Positions 42,801 to 57,800 of a stretch of DNA of 64,000 bases are shown here, in pieces (position 1 is the first letter of the stretch; the number at the start of each line of letters is the position of its first letter). This DNA is from Harmothoe impar (lineage: Eukaryota > Annelida > Polychaeta > Phyllodocida > Polynoidae). Location: contig OX381717.1 of NCBI GenBank assembly GCA_947462335.1, positions 14,995,166 through 15,059,165 on the forward strand. Direction: 5' to 3'. A program made the position numbers and the translations under genes. The notes under the pieces were generated by a model, which had not been told where the DNA came from, made no database searches, and saw nothing but the letters and a program-made list of their open reading frames with translations.

Positions 42801-45800
42801 ACTGTTTGTTAGAATCCTTGAACATGCAGTCTGTATGCTATTCTAGTAGTTTCGCTGTCGTTTTTAGTATCAGTGGTCAGTGGGAGTGTATGAGAATATT
42901 TCTGATGTTAATCAAGGCCATGCAGTTAATGAATCACATATGTCAGTTGACAGTGTATATGGCTGATTCTCATCAATCGTTTCTAAGTTCCCAGCCAGGG
43001 TGGTCCAAAATAGACATAGGCACTGATAGGAGTAGAGTTAAAACCTTTTGTATTCATGTAGTACAGGTGTTGGTGCATAGGCCTGACATGTTTGGATAGG
43101 TTAAATATTCATCGGGAGGGTATAACCCGACAAAATATATCTTTTGTTAATCATGCCATGCAGTTAGTGAAGCACAGCTCTCAGTTGATAGTGTGTGTAG
43201 TGATATCAAACACCTTGTTACCAAACAGACTGTGTGAGGCCCGACTCTCCCCCCAGCAGCTGGTGGACCTGCTGTCTGCCCTGCAGGGAAACACCACCTG
43301 CAGCTGGCTGAGGTAAGTAGTGTATCTAGTTAAATCACTAACACTATTTCTTATCCTATCTGGTTGTGGAAACATCCATATTAATACATATATACGTCTA
43401 TGATGAAGATGCTATTGGGTAACATAATGTATCCTCTAGAAGAAATGAAGAATTTTTCATACTATTAAGTCATGAATCTAATTTTAAAGCTACTGCCAAT
43501 CACCTCTGAAACAAAATGTGTATTAGGTTTGTCATCTCTACCTGAATAAGGACCTGCTGCCCACAGTGTGTGTGTGTTATGTACCCCAGCCTGCCTCAGG
43601 TTAATCCCCTCTGTCTGCATGGTGCGTCATATCAGACATTCCTGTACTTCTGTACATAGTGTGTGTGTTATGTACCACAACCTGCCTCAGGTTCTGTCTG
43701 CATGGTGCATCATATCAGACATTCCTGTACTTCTGTACATAGTGTGTGTGTTATGTACCACAACCTGCCTCAGGTTCTGTCTGCATGGTGCGTCATATCA
43801 GACATCCCTGTACTTCTGTACATAGTGTGTGTGTGTTATGTACCACAACCTGCCTCAGGTTCTGTCTGCATGGTGCGTCATATCAGACATCCCTGTACTT
43901 CTGTACATAGTGTGTGTGTTATGTACCACAACCTGCCTCAGGTTCTGTCTGCATGGTGCGTCATATCAGACATCCCTGTACTTCTGTATGTATTGGAATA
44001 GCTAGATGTGGTTTCAGTATAGGTTAAGCTGTTATCTCCATGTGTGTAATTGTAAGCATGTCATCTTAGATGTGTTATTGTGTGTGTCGTTCTGCCAATA
44101 ACTGAGCACTTTCTTGTATCCTGTATTAGCCTCAACTTCTGTACCTGGAATGAAGAGAGCATGGCGTCACTGCTGGAATGCCTACAGATCAATGACACCC
44201 TGAGAATCCTTCAGTGAGTATATATTGTGCATGATAATGATTTGTGTTACTTGACCGTTGTTGACCTCTGCTGTCAGGGGGTACTTTTATACTTCTACTA
44301 TAATGGCTATATCTGTACATCCTTGGGTAGTTAAGCCCATACAGAGCATCTTAATAAAACCCATAAGTAGACCAATCTTGACCTTAATGACTCTTTCCTC
44401 ATAGTTCTGAAGGGATTTTAATCACAAAGTTGATTTCTTTACTCTTTTTTCTTTTTTGGGAAGGGCATAGATCCCCAAAATGTTTGAATGGTAATTGGCA
44501 ACCCTAAGAAGATTTGCCAAGGACAAAATCTACACGAGACTGCCAGGGTGCCAGTTATATGCCCCCTGCCAGTAATACCCCACAGTACACTAGTTATACA
44601 TGGAAAAGCATTTATAATGAGCACATTTTGACCATGTATGGGGTATTATCCAATATGATTAGAGTAAAACTTGGCTACAAAGAGCATAGGTAAAACGAGC
44701 ACTTGCTTATAATGAGCATATTTGTCACATCTCGCCTTTCTCCTATAACTTTCCATAGTAAAAAGACTTTGTTATAACAAGCTACACTTGCACAACACTT
44801 GATTATAACGAGGTGATTATTTCAAGCAGGGAAGCCCTGTACAGTCCTCACACAGATTATTTTAAGATTATCTACAGAGGACTAAAGACATTTAGTATAC
44901 ATGTTTAATTTAAGGTTGCGCCACCCCTTTTTTCTCTTTTTTGACCGTTATTTATTTATTGTTGGTAATTACGTTATATTATATCAGGGGACCCGAACCC
45001 CCTTTTCTTTCTTTCTTTTTTTTCTTTCCTTTTCAAAACGGATATCAAACACAACTACAGACAACAATAGATAATACAGTGATGCCACCTAGGGTTTGGA
45101 ATCTGCCATTTAACCATCCCACCGCTAGATTTCCCTATAGTTTTGCCAAAAATGGGAAAAAAATTATAAATATCAAAAACTGAAAAATTGGCTTTGGCAT
45201 AGCTACTCCGTGAACTTTCTTTGTAAACACTAAAGGAATGTAGGATGTGAAAGAGGATGTCCTAAGCTTTAATTTTGAATATAAGGGGAAAATTCTCCTT
45301 GCCAAAAGATGATCCGTATAACAACCCAGTTAACAAAAGTACTTTCTTTTTCATAAGAATAACCTTTTAAAACTTCATATAACATTATGCCATAGTAAGG
45401 AGCCTTAGAGAAATGATACATAACGTTATAAAATGTATATAGCGTTTTTTGTTTATGGGGAAGATACCAACATCTGCCATCATCACGAAGTCGATGTAGT
45501 CACAGTCAATGAAAAGCATTGTGACAGATAATGCATGCGACATAAACCATGATAAGTATGCAATGTGGTCCAGCCTGTATGTCCTAACTTAAGTAAAGTA
45601 TTAATATGCTTGACAAATCAAAGCAACATAATAAAATTATAATTTCAATACTCTGGCAGGTAGAGAAAGGCTAAATTAGCTGGTCACACATACACTAGGG
45701 TCTTTAAAGAAGCTAGTGCAAGGAATCAATCTTACAATACTATATATGTTACAGTTTGTGTGTCTACCTGTACGGTTCATTTTTTGGTAGTGGTTCCCTT

Positions 45801-48800
45801 CACTGAAGGTAGATGTCAGTGTGGGTCTTGCCTGAAGTTTGTTGCTTTCCATACCAGGTGGCGGGCAAGGTTTCCCATTCTAGTCACGTTGGTAGTTATA
45901 CATGCTTGCGCCAAATTATTGTATGAATCCCAAACACACCACTTTCCTTTAGTTAGCTTATACTGAGGACTTATGAATAAACTCCTACATTGCAAAACAC
46001 AAGTTAAACCGAGTTTGTTGTTAATCTTTATTGTTAATCTCTATTGAATACACTACTCTAGGGACCTTAGCTTTTAAATAGAACATATTTATCCTCAAAG
46101 AAAACAATATCTTCTCATCTTAGGGTAATACAATGTTGCATACTGATGAATTGTGAATGTGTACCTGTCAAATATTCCTCTTGAATGATGGACAGGGACA
46201 TTGGGATTCATGAACCCCAACTTTGAGAGCAGTTCATTTTTATGAGCAAACCGCCAAAATCCCGGATTGAATGTGGCTTCAAGGAGTGGAGTTATTTTGC
46301 TGTAACACAACTTGTGTTGTGACTCTGTGTGCGACTGTATATACGTATATAAAGATCACACATGCACAGCTGTACAGAGACATAGCACCACACTTCCCTG
46401 ATCTCACATGCTTAGACAAAGGTTTACAACTTTTGGTCCGTTGACTATAAAAGAGGCTTTTAAAGAGTTGACCCTTGGGCTGCATTCCATAGGGCCATAG
46501 CCCCAGTGAAATAACACTGTTAACAAACATGTATTTATAAGTGTACATTTGTGTTTGTTTATTTTATTCATGCAAGTCATGATAGGAGGCCTCAAATGGT
46601 ATTTCTATGCAAAACAACTGCCATATTGGTGACACCATTGGGCTGTCAAATTCTGGTGCTGGTTATTCAACGGCTCTGCAAAATAAGCTGATCTTGTTTA
46701 AATCTGTGTCGTAGCCTATTTGATTTCTTTTAAAGAATAAAAAAGAAGTAGCTCTGCACCTGAACGTGGGGTGAAAATAGGGGAGATATAATTGCCACAT
46801 GGCCTTTAACTGATGCTGATTGTGTCGCTCTGTTTACAAACACCAGGTTTAACAACTCCACCTTCAGCAGCCGGGGCCTGGTGAGGTTACTGACCAGCAT
46901 CAGCGGGAACAAGGTCATGGAGAACCTCACGTAAGTAAATAACCTTATTAACAACTGCTTAGCGATGTACATGCTGGATGATAAAGTAGAGCCACATACA
47001 GTATATCTTGCACAAAAATATCCTTTAAGAGCGGCTGGGGGGCCTTACATAAGCAGAGACAAATATTGACCCCAACTTATGGTGTTAGGAATAATTTTGG
47101 CGGTACCCTTACTTTGGCATTACATAAAGGGTATAAAAAAGTCCCCCAACCATAAAGAAATATTCCTAAAATTTTAGGAAATTTAAGGAAATTTACCCTT
47201 AAATAATGTGGTCACGTGACCGTTGCTAGGGAGATTCCTTTGATGACGTCATATTTTGGGGGGGTTCCCCAGAAATATTTCTCAACTTGAAAATATTTTT
47301 CTCAAAGTACAGAAATGATTGTCACTGGATATAATAAAACCAGTTTAACACATTAACTGCCTTTCAAGCTCCTACCATACCTACATGGTAGAGTTTATGT
47401 TTTAGATCCTTCAGGGTGGTTGGATACCCTTTTCTCCTATGCAGAAGGTTATTAGTGAGGGAGCTTATCCTGCTATCAGGCTCTATATGACAGGGTTTAA
47501 ATAGGATATACCTGCCAAAATTTATTCTATCATGATGCATACATATTTTGGGTTCTTAACTGCTGCATGTACAGTCCTATACACCTACCCTCCCTTATTC
47601 TAGTTGTTACAGCATAGGTAAGGTTGAAACTTTTATGTATTTTTGGAATTATTGAAGAAATTGTACAATTTGTTGACAAAAAATTGTTCTAACAACACAT
47701 TACTTATTATATTTAATCTTAGATGAGCTATGTGATGAAGCATGCTACATGATAGGTTGCCACAAATAGATTCAGGGGGGTTGGACATCCTTTTCTGTCA
47801 CTATTAGTCACAGTTTACACTCTACAAAATTACTAAGTTGAGAAATATTTATTTAATTCAGGATCTGCCACGCCCCCTAGTGGACATGTTTGGAAAACAT
47901 TCTCAAAAAAAAAATTTGCCCTAACATTACCCCAAAACACCCATTTTTGACATGGTCACATTCTGAGGAAAAAAAAGTAAATAAAAAATTATTATTGAAA
48001 ATTCACAACAAAAGGAGTTGAAAAAGAACATGTTAAAGAAGAACATACCTGAAGGAATAGTTCAAATAAGTATCCAAAAGTTGATAAAAATGGATTTACC
48101 CTTAAAATTTTCAACTCCAGAACCGACCATTTGGTCGGTTCCGGTAACTACCAAGTTGAGACAAATAATTTGTCTCAACTTTGAAAAAAAGTTAGGAATG
48201 TTTTGTTATGTAACGCTTAATTTAAGGAAATATTCCCAACAGCTTTCAAATTTAAGATAATTATCTCAACTTTCTGAGAATGTTTCTCAACTTTTAGGAA
48301 TTACCCAAAAATGGAGCCTAAGGGGGGAAATGGGTGTAATTGTAATGCAATTGGTCTCAAGTCCCACTTGAGAATAATTCCCAAGCTTTATGTAAGGCCC
48401 CCCAGGAGCCTTTTTTTTTTAAAGTGTATTATTCAGGTAAAAGATAACAAGTACAAAAGTAAATGTATCAACATAGCATGTGCGTATCATGCTTCAATTA
48501 TCTGATCATTTGCTACATCAGAACCGGCACAATTCCAGAACTGTGCATATTTTATACTGCGCAGAGCAGGAATTCCTACTTGGTGCAAAAGTTCCGGAAT
48601 TGCGCAGGGCTTCTGTCAGTAACATAAGGAGTATGCCTGGCACTTTAAGAGAGGTGGTGCCATCTAGTGTATGTTGTGTACACTACCTCTCTGTAGAGTC
48701 ATGTAAAGATGATCACAGATTTTTAAATGCACACTTTCCCATGATACCCTATAGCCTACTCACTCTCCAAAATGAGGTCTTGTTAAAACCTGTGCTTTAA

Positions 48801-51800
48801 GGTGACTGAGGGATGCAGGAGCTTTGTGCCCCCCCGTTACAATTAATACATACATAATCGAACTCTCCAATGTGTACCTATCATATATTATTATAGTGAA
48901 AACAGCAAATTGCATGGTGAAGCTACCATACCCAAATCTCTGCTATAGTGTACTGCAATGTCGGCTACCAGCCCCACCCCCCACCCCCCGCCTTCACCTG
49001 CTCTGGCGACACAAGCCCTACTCTACACACTCTACAAGGGGCATGAATGCAACCTTTGAAAGTACCTATACATCTAGTTTTCCCACCTGCTCCTGTGAGC
49101 TGCTGGATGCTTTAAGGTATGGTAGCTTAACCTAGAGTCAACCATGTAACTCGAAATATCCACCTTAATTATGCAGTCATTCATGCATGGTATTGTCTCT
49201 AGTTGTTTTTTGGTGGAAATAGTAACACTTAAAGTGTACTGTGGTACACAATAAGAAGGCTTATCATGCATGAATGACTATATAATCAAGGTGAACATCT
49301 CAAGGTACGTGGTTGACTCCAGGTCAAGCCAAAGGTCAAGCTACCCTAGCTTGTTTTGTTAAGTGCTGCCATGTTATGCCAGATGAATGTTTGTTTTTCT
49401 TTATAATGCATATAAACCCTCCCCCTACACACACACTCACACACACACACACACACACAAAGGACATAAATTTGTGGAATTTTATTTTTGACATTGAGGG
49501 AAAAGGGGGGGGTGATGAGGAGGATGGTGAGATATGGAGGCGGGGAGGGGTGGTGGTGAAAAGGACATTAAGGTAAGTGACATGGAGCATGAGGAAGGGG
49601 AGCGATGGAGGAGAGAGTGAAGGTTCTTACCCTAACAGTTACATGTAGGTAACACCCCCCCCCCCACAAAGCACATGTATGAGGTATATTCATAAAATGT
49701 AAAACTTCTATTCATGCGCGTGAACAGGGTGGGGTAGTTCTTCACAACTTCCGATATTGCGTAATACGACATAATACATAGAATTGGAGCTCTACCAAGC
49801 AGCAATTTGATGAAATGATCTTCTGTCCATCTTTCAATATAATACTGATATAGCCACAAGCATGGCAAGACACTTTATTGGCATGAATTACATTACAGCT
49901 TCTACGGCGTGCCCCTGACGGACGCTGTAGTAGGAGACGTCTACAGGCTGCTGGAGGTGAACCCCACATTAACAAGGCTGTAGTAAGATCTTACTGTCAC
50001 CACTCTGAGTTATTTAAATGGTTCTGATTGTAGGGGTAGCATTGACTCTGTCAGTTGGTACTTGCTGCATTATAGCAAGCCTTCTAATGGGTAATCTCCA
50101 TCTGAAAAACGTTTCTTTGATCGAATTGTTCATATATATGATCTAGTAATGTTCAGCAGCATTTCAGACAGTGAGATGATGCATAATTCGTAGGAATCAA
50201 TTAAATCCAATATCCCGTTGCCAGTCCTTTTATTCTGAATTGCAGCATCAACTCCGAGAAGCTAACTGACACTGGAGTGTCCACACTTCTTGAAAGCATA
50301 ATCAAAAATACCACTCTGCAGACACTGTAAGTTGATTTTCTGACCTCTCGGGTAATAATAAAGGAAATTTTAGATTTCATAAACACTGCACAAGGTTTGT
50401 CATGACAGTTTATCAAGGCTGCCTCAATGTCATCTTTATTATACCCCCCATACGGTATATCAGTGCTGAAGGGATGGGGGGTTTGTATTTTACTGAGTGG
50501 AACTATTAACCAAAAATGTAACGCAGTGGGCATAACTACATGCAGATGCAACAAGTGGCATATGCCGGATTCCACGCGTGTTGCTTTATAAGCAACACAA
50601 GCGGAGAAAATAAAAATGATAAACAAGTGGAGAAAAATGAAAATGATAAATAAAAATACTTTTTTTGTATTACACACCCTGGAGCCGTATCACACGCCCT
50701 GGAGCCGTATTACATGCATTAGCCTACATTTTGACGTAGGGTGGGCATACAGTGGCCGTATGCACACTCCCTATACCTACAACACTGATAGACCGTATGT
50801 GGGGTATAATAAGAGTTTTGCATGCAACGGTAGGGCTGAAAATGGACTGAAATTGGCCTACGCGTGTAATCCACACACCCCCCCCCCCATATCATATGCC
50901 AGATTTCACTTATGCCCTAATAAAGGGCATGCATGGATTTTTGGAATATGCCACTTGTGGAATCTTCACGTAGTTATGCCCACTGCGTTATGTTTTTGGT
51001 TAATATACATCCATCACACTCTTGTTTTTATCTACTTCAGTATAATCAATCTAGATACTTTCGCATAACATTTCAGTGACCTTAGAGGCTCAATTACGGA
51101 CAGATCAATGTCACATTTAGTCAGCTATCTAAAGGATAACGAAAGTCTGGAACAGCTGAAGTAAGTTTACATTATTTATTTCCTTAGTAACCATTTAAAG
51201 AGATATCAAAATAGGTATGAGCGCAAGCTGGTTGTATCACTACTCAAGTCAATGACATGCATAGCAAACAGTGTATGTACCCACAAGGCCATGGACAACC
51301 CCCTCCATGTTAATATCTGGATGGCAAGCTGAAGGATGAGCCTTGTAGACTCATCATCTAAATGACTAAACCATATATTTACAATACTCCTACTTTATTT
51401 GACAGTGCTGATGAGTTGACAGATGACAACATGAGGTGGTTGATCCAGGAACTTGTCAAGCTGAAGGATGTCAAGGAGGCCACGTAAGTGGTCAGCTTTA
51501 TAATCTAGATACAATCATACCTAACTGTCTAGGGAGCGGCGAGGGCTGTATTGGAGTGAGACACTGTCTGTGGGTGTATCATGTGTATCAAATAGTATGT
51601 TCAATACCATTAATTGAATTGGTCCCATCTTCTCAACATCCTGCACAGCCTCTCTATACTCTCCTTCAGTTACATTTGTATGTCTCTCCTCTCAAACTCC
51701 CTATCTGATTTCTAGATTTAATCAAATCAATAGTTTTTGCAATGTGCTGCCATTGTCCTCCACATTTCCCTGTGCTATTCCCATGATACTAGTATTGAGA

Positions 51801-54800
51801 GGCACATCCACTTGATCTACATGACACAGACTTAGCTAATGTGTCATTAGCCAATGACACACGCCATTTGCATGACAGGTAGCCGCTTGAATGGCTAGAG
51901 TCAATTTTTAATTTACATATAGGCCTACACTGAGGAAGCGCTCATTGGGGGCAACTTCAGCCAGTTTTCAGCTAGCTTAATTTTTTTACTTTTGTTGGAA
52001 GACTTATCATTTACCATTTTAGGTTTAAAGGAAAGACCATGGAGCTCAACTTTAAACTGTCTGGCCGGAGCAACAGCTCATGGTGAATATGAGCTTTTTT
52101 ATTTCTTCATTTTTCTTTTAAAGGGGCAGGGTAATTCAAGTGATATTATGACTATCACCTGGAATGTACATATACTCATATCTAAATGAAATAAAGTGAC
52201 AACAAAATGTAGGATCTGCAATAACATTGAAGAAAACAAAGTATCAGCAATTAACCCAAACAACTATATTGATGTTAATTCAATGCAGCAATGGAATTGG
52301 TGAGAACTCCTTGATGTCATAATGTAATGACCTCTTAATCTTTCCTACTTCACCCAGGATCACCGCTCCTCCCACGTGGTGCAGAGACATGCAGAGTGCA
52401 AGCTCCTCCCTGAGCAATGATGGGCCACTCAACAGGTAGAGTAATCTGATGTTGTTAAAAGACAGTTTAGTCACTATCAAAGTCATCTACTAGCAATGTT
52501 TGTTGGTTATTATTGAAATCAGATATTTTGGGGGAAAGTTGAAATATTCATATTGGCCTTACTGTGAGATCTGAGACACAGACCCTGCCATCTGAATGAA
52601 TGTAAATGAGGGACACAGCAAATGCCCACTATCCAATTGTAGTCTCGATCGTTTTTTTTCTCACCAATATTCTATTGCCCCAAAGTATAGTTGACTAGTG
52701 TCAATACTCTTATGTATGTATCGCCAGCTTAACCAGTTATATCTTTGTAGGCTATAGATTTTTACTCCTAAGCAGATATCATAGTAGGCTTATCCTAGTT
52801 CAATGGATATTTCTATTTTCTCAATGCACATACTATAACCTGCATGATCGAAACTGCTCTTGATCTTGATGCTCTGGAAATATCCACAAGAAAACAAGAT
52901 GACTTTGATTCTTGCTTGCTTAGCCTTATTATGATGTGTATTTATCCATAGGCAGCATCTTAGCATTGTAATTATCCATTTTCTATCTGAAAATTTATTA
53001 CTGACTAAATTGATCACTAAAGGAAGTGGTCATTATCTAACATTTACTTTTGTTATTTTTGTGCTAAAGGGTTGCCCAATAACAAGTCCATGATGTTTGA
53101 TCGGGAAATCCACATAACATTGCCAGCATTATTATACCTAGTACAAATAAAAAGCTAAAAACAAGAGATCTGTCATTAGCCCTCTCAAGGCAAGGTCTCC
53201 ATTAGGAGTCAAGCCTTCTTAGGACAGCTCGAGACCTCCTATATAACCATTGACTACCCTGTATTCACTTGTTTCTTCTTTTAATAATTAGCTATGATTG
53301 TTAAGGCAATCTTGAAAATCATGTATTTAGCGATTCTGATTGAATAGTTTTGTATAACACTATTATGCCAGGAGGTGAATTATTATTTTTCTATTGCGAC
53401 CATATTCACCTGGAGGGCGTTTTTCCTCATGGTATTTGGTCCCATATGCTGCATATGGGGGTCGATATGCTACAAACGGGGAATTGTGTTTTCCCTCATC
53501 CTATACGGGAATTTTGTCACTGATATGGATCTCCATATGCACATATGGAACAACATTATAACAAAACATCAAACTGGTTTTCGAGCAAATCATTCAACCA
53601 TTCTGCTATATAGGAGACTTCACAGATCACATATAAAAAAACAAATAAGCATGGTAACGTCACTATTATACATTATCAATAGATCTCTCCAAAGCTTTGG
53701 ACACCATTTATCATTAATTTCTTCTTCTTACCTGGGTTTCAGTCAAAAACAATGAATAGTAGTAAACCGAGTGATTTCAGCCTTTGTCGGTCTATGAGGG
53801 AGGGGGGGGGGGAGGGGGTGAGGCCACCTCCACCCCTTTGCACAGCAGTGTCCATGAGGGGATAGCCAGAGTGTATCACTGCCTATTAGGCCTTTGGTGG
53901 ACATGCAGAATATTAAAGGTATAGACCAGGTCTACGCAAACGGCACCGTGATAGATGGATCAGACAATCAAGACTATCCTCTTACAGGGTTTTTCATTAC
54001 TGCCAAAATAAGAAGTATGACACATTAATACAAAAAAGACATAGTTTGTAATTACAAACTATTCTGATGTTTCTCTGCGTTAGTGTGCCTTGGCTGTGCA
54101 GATTTGCATTACTGTGATACTGAAAATTGAACTATCAGTGTCAAATTCATTTCTCTGAACCACTACAATATTCATTAAGGATGACAAAAAATATTCCAAG
54201 CGCTAACACTGGAATGTCCGAGAGCAGTACACCAGTTAGTGAGAAGAAAAAGCAGCCCTGGTATAAAGCCTTCACCTCAAAATTTAAGCTTCGCACTGGA
54301 AAAACGCACACCGAAGATGATCAAAATACAAGACATATGGAAGAAAGGTTAGAAGTTTCAAATATATAGATTGATACAAATTGTACAATTTATGGGCACT
54401 TGTACAGATAATTATATCACTATTTAATTCCCTGCCTTGTCTTTTGCCTTGAACATAGGGGAATGCAGAATATATGCCTATCCTACATCTAATCTATGTT
54501 ACCATGGAACTCATGTTGGCATAAAAGCAGCAAAGTCAATTCGTGTACCTATAGGCATTTCATTAGAATTTGTGCAAGATATAATCCAATGATGTATACC
54601 AAATCAATGCATGTTCAAAGTCCATGACCAGCGAAATATATGACTGGGTGCAATCTATGACCAGGTACAACCTATGACCTGTATGAAAGAAACAACCGGT
54701 TAAGGGCAGATGTTCATAGAAATGGCTGAAAAAAAGAGTTTATAAATGTTGTTTTAAGAGATTATGGTACTAATTTAATTCTAATTTTCTTGTAATGATA

Positions 54801-57800
54801 TATGCAGAATTATCTTTGCTGCTAATAGATTGCACCTAGTAATAGATTGCAACCAGTCATAAACCTTCGATTTGTATTGATTCGGTGCCACAGCCATTTG
54901 TTTTAATTTTTAAAAACATAACGAATATGAGGATCCCCCTACCCCTTCCTCACCTCTTGATCTGTATTGGCTGCTACAATGGTCGGTCATAGGTGCCGGC
55001 AGCAGCCCTCCTTATCAGTCCCATTCCAATAGCAACCATCCCAGGCCATGGCCATTGAGGGAGGTCACTTCAGCTTTGGTAATGTTATCATGTGCAACGG
55101 TGCTTTGACCACCCCTGGGGCTTGTTTCTGATCCAGATGCATTCTGATAGCTGTATCCAGTGTTAGTGCTGCAGCATTGGAGAGCCAGGAGCATTATTTC
55201 TGATGACACCCATCACCAAAAAAGACTAAAGGTCACTAAATACCACTGGAAAGCTCTGATCATAGGCTTTTCAGATATGGTGACTGTAAAAGAAAAGGTT
55301 GTGAGGAATCCAAGATGGCCACCAAAATCCAAGATGGCCGCCAAAATATCAGAATTCCATCTCCCATGACCTAAATATGGCTTAGAATACTTTTAACACA
55401 CTGCCTACCCCTCCTAATTTGGACCCAAGGAATTCAATGACTCTATTGGTTTGTTGGTAATATAGCTGGTTGCTTAGCAACAATTGTTCTAATTGTTTAT
55501 CTGCCTAGAAACACAGTTTTCCATGGTCCTAAGGTTGATTATAACCATGCCTATCCCCCCTAAATTTGAACCAGGGAATTCAATGGTTCTATTGGTTTGT
55601 TTCTAAGACAGCTGGTTGCTTAGCAACAGCTATTCTAACTGTCTATCTGCCGAGCAACACATATTTCCATGGTCCTAAGGTTGTTTATTATCATACCTAC
55701 CCCTTTAAACTGGACCCAAGGAATTCAATGGTTCAATTGGTTTGTTTCTAACACAGCTGTTTGCCTAGCCATGACTGTTATTATTGTTTTTCTCCCATAT
55801 TTCCATGGTCCTGAGGTTCATTATCAACAAGCATAGCAATAGCTAAACAGCCTTGGATCCAGGTTATTCTGTTGTGTGAGATGGATAAAGACACAAGCTC
55901 TGTCGACCATTCAGGTAGCTCTTGGGACCCATTCAGCAGCTCTTGGGACCCTGCAAGCAGTTCTGGGGACCCTCCCAGAGGCTATATGGGACCTTTCAGT
56001 TGCTCTGGGACCCCTTTAGTGACTCTGCCGACCCCTTCAGCTGCTCTGGAGACCCTACAAGCAGCTTTGTGGACCCTTCCATCAGCTCTGTGGATCCTTC
56101 CAACTGTTCTGCGGACCCCTTCAGTAACTCTCGGGAGCCCCTCAGTGACTCTGTGGACCCTCCAAGCAGCTCTTGTGGCTTTCCCAGAGGCTTTGGAGGC
56201 CCTTCCAGTTGCTTTGACTATGGACACCCCTGCAGTGCCTCTGTAGACCCTCTAAGCAGCTCTGAGGACCCTCACAGAGGCCTTTGAGGCCCTTCCAGTA
56301 GATCTAGGTACCCCTTCAGTGACGACTCTGTGGACCCTTTAGTGGCTCTGGGGACCCTTCCAGCTGCTCTGTAGACTCTGTGGACCCTTTCAGTGACAAT
56401 GGGCATCCCTTCAGTGCCTCTGTAGACCCTCCAAGCAGCTCTGCATGGACCCAAGAAATTCAATGGAATTCAATGGTTGAATTGGTTTGTTGCAAATACA
56501 GCTAGTTGCCTAGTTATAATTGTTTATAACTTGCAAACACAGCTAGTTGCCTCGTTGTTATTGTTTATAACCCTTCAAGTAGCTCTTGGGACCCCTTCAG
56601 CGGCTCTTGGGACCCTGCAAGCGGTTCTGGGGACCCTCTAAGAGGCTTTGTGGGACCTTCTAGTTGTTCTGGGACCCCTTTAGTGACTCTGCGGACCCCT
56701 TCAGCTGCTCTGTGGACCTGTTTATAAGCTAGGATGGAAACCTAGAAGCTAGCTACATGTATGTGCATGGCCCCTAATCACACTTGAGCTTCTTTTGGTT
56801 GGGGGGTAGGTATTGTAATAACACCTGGTTGATTAGGGACCTAGGGACCACCCCAGCAGCTCTGTGGACCCCTTCAGCAGCACTGTAAACCCTTCCAGCA
56901 GCTCTGGGGACCCCTTCAGTAACTCTGAGGACCCTTCAGCTACAACCCAGGTACTGAGGGACGTGGTAGAGTCATCCTAGGTGCTGGCGAAGATGATCTA
57001 GTCATCCCTTGTATAGGGGAAGATGATAGTGATCCTTGGTATAGGGGAAGATGATCCAGTCGTGTCTGGTATAGGGGAAGATGATCTAGCCTTGCCTGGT
57101 ATAAGGGAAGATGATCCAGCCATCCCTGGTATAAGGGAAGATGATCTAGCCATCCCTGGTATAGGGGAAGATGATATTGTCATCCTTGGTATAGGGAAAG
57201 ATGATCCAGTCGTCTCTGGTATAGGGGGAGGAGTCTTCCTTGGTACCAGCAAAGAGATTTTCTGAGCTAGTAGACATTCACTAATGCCAGGGTATGCATG
57301 CCCAGAGCCCACCTGGGTGTTTCCAGGGCTAGAGGTGGTCATAGAGTCAGCAGAGGTGTTCACAGAATCAGCAAAGATGCACCCACAGCTACCTGCGGTG
57401 CCACCACAGTCTGCAGGTGTGTCCATAGTTACTGTAAGGGTCCACAGAGTCACTGAAATGGTCCCCAGAGCTGCTGAAGGGGTTCACAGAGTCACTGAAG
57501 GGGTCTCTAGAGCTACTAGAAGGGCCTCCAAAGCCTCTGGGAAGTGCTGATAAGTCCCAAGAGCTGCTTGGAGGGTCCACAGTCACTGAGGGGGTCCGGA
57601 GTGTTACTGAAGGGGTCCACAGAACAGCTGGAAGGATCCACAGAGCTGCTGGAAGGGTCCACAGAGCTGCTTGTAGGGTCTCCAGAGCAGCTGAAGGGGT
57701 CCGCAGAGTCACTAAAAGGGTCCCAGAGCAACTGAAAGGTCCCATATATAGCCTCTCGGAGGGTCCCCAGAGCTGCTTGCAGGGTCCCAAGAGCTGCTGA

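Noticed and set aside
43566..43990. CRISPR-like array of direct repeats
   Set aside because: Units are contiguous without unique spacers; this is a eukaryotic minisatellite.
49039..49116. Possible extra LRR exon (78 nt, phase-2 compatible, MNATFESTYTSSFPTCSCEL)
   Set aside because: Frame-compatible, but it lacks the LRR consensus, has a weak acceptor (CTCTACAAG), and the neighbouring LRR exons join in frame without it.
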